From Lycorma delicatula (lineage: Eukaryota; Arthropoda; Insecta; Hemiptera; Fulgoridae): a stretch of 64,000 nucleotides of DNA. The first letter of the stretch is position 1. The DNA is taken from assembly GCF_047948215.1 (NCBI RefSeq), contig NC_134461.1, positions 85,060,245 to 85,124,244 on the forward strand, read 5' to 3'. The DNA itself is not shown here. Below: more notes on the stretch, generated by a model. That model had not been told where the DNA came from. It saw only the letters and a list, made by a program, of their open reading frames with translations, and ran no database searches.

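Larger units (their letters stand above)
59324..61839 (+). mobile_element. Tc1/mariner-superfamily element with inverted repeats of about 0.5 kb
   Basis: The left arm 59324-59826 and right arm 61375-61839 are inverted copies over about 470-500 bp. The outermost bases are TACAGGTTGATTTACCACAT on the left and, reading inwards from the right, TACAGAGTGATTTACCATGT. TA flanks both sides (59322-59323, 61840-61841). The arms differ by scattered changes and small gaps. The internal part codes a transposase relic and holds a SINE (60837-61133). It lies in intron 18. Confidence 0.88.

Noticed and set aside
1..64000. Novel multi-gene system or operon
   Set aside because: Only one host gene is supported, and all other coding traces are transposons, retroelements or their relics.

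Overview
The window is AT-rich animal DNA and holds one large spliced host gene on the + strand, with introns full of decayed transposable elements. The gene is a Girdin/CCDC88-family orthologue: an N-terminal HOOK-type domain followed by a very long coiled coil. I trace 19 coding exons from the start codon at 3247 to an exon that is still open at 64000. All junctions are GT-AG and all phases agree, giving 970 codons. The C-terminal part lies downstream of the window. The organism is an insect by its mariner, R1-like and tRNA-SINE content; I lean towards Hemiptera, but that is an inference without a search.

Layout. 1-2770: a decayed minus-strand copy of an uncharacterised multicopy arthropod protein family (signature DGIGGTVKR), split by a SINE with a perfect 16-bp target-site duplication. 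3247-23846: exons 1-9, coding the HOOK domain, a Gly/Ser-rich linker and the first coiled coil. Introns here hold a Tc1-like relic (about 3453-5190), SINEs, a palindromic element (8285-8414), a complete but dead mariner (11748-12952), another mariner (about 16605-17883) and a further transposase relic (18195-18425). 23847-45057: intron 9, 21.2 kb, holding two copies of one APE-type LINE (24431-25822 and 40287-43691), R1-like LINE fragments, a DDE_3-type transposase relic, SINEs, a possible hAT end and a 286-bp hAT-type MITE with a perfect 8-bp duplication. 45058-59011: exons 10-18, with a SINE fragment, two more mariner-superfamily relics and an R1-like tail in intron 11 and a truncated SINE in intron 17. 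59012-63907: intron 18, with a Tc1/mariner-superfamily element carrying inverted repeats of about 0.5 kb and a nested SINE, then a younger mariner next to exon 19.

Girdin-family proteins link membranes, actin and the cytoskeleton, and in vertebrates also heterotrimeric G proteins. The rest of the window is mobile-element history. No prokaryotic, viral, CRISPR or operon-like system is present. The most unusual items are the long-inverted-repeat element with its nested SINE, a LINE copy whose target-site duplication also encloses about 0.65 kb of unidentified 5' sequence, and two tRNA-headed SINE families that share a tail.
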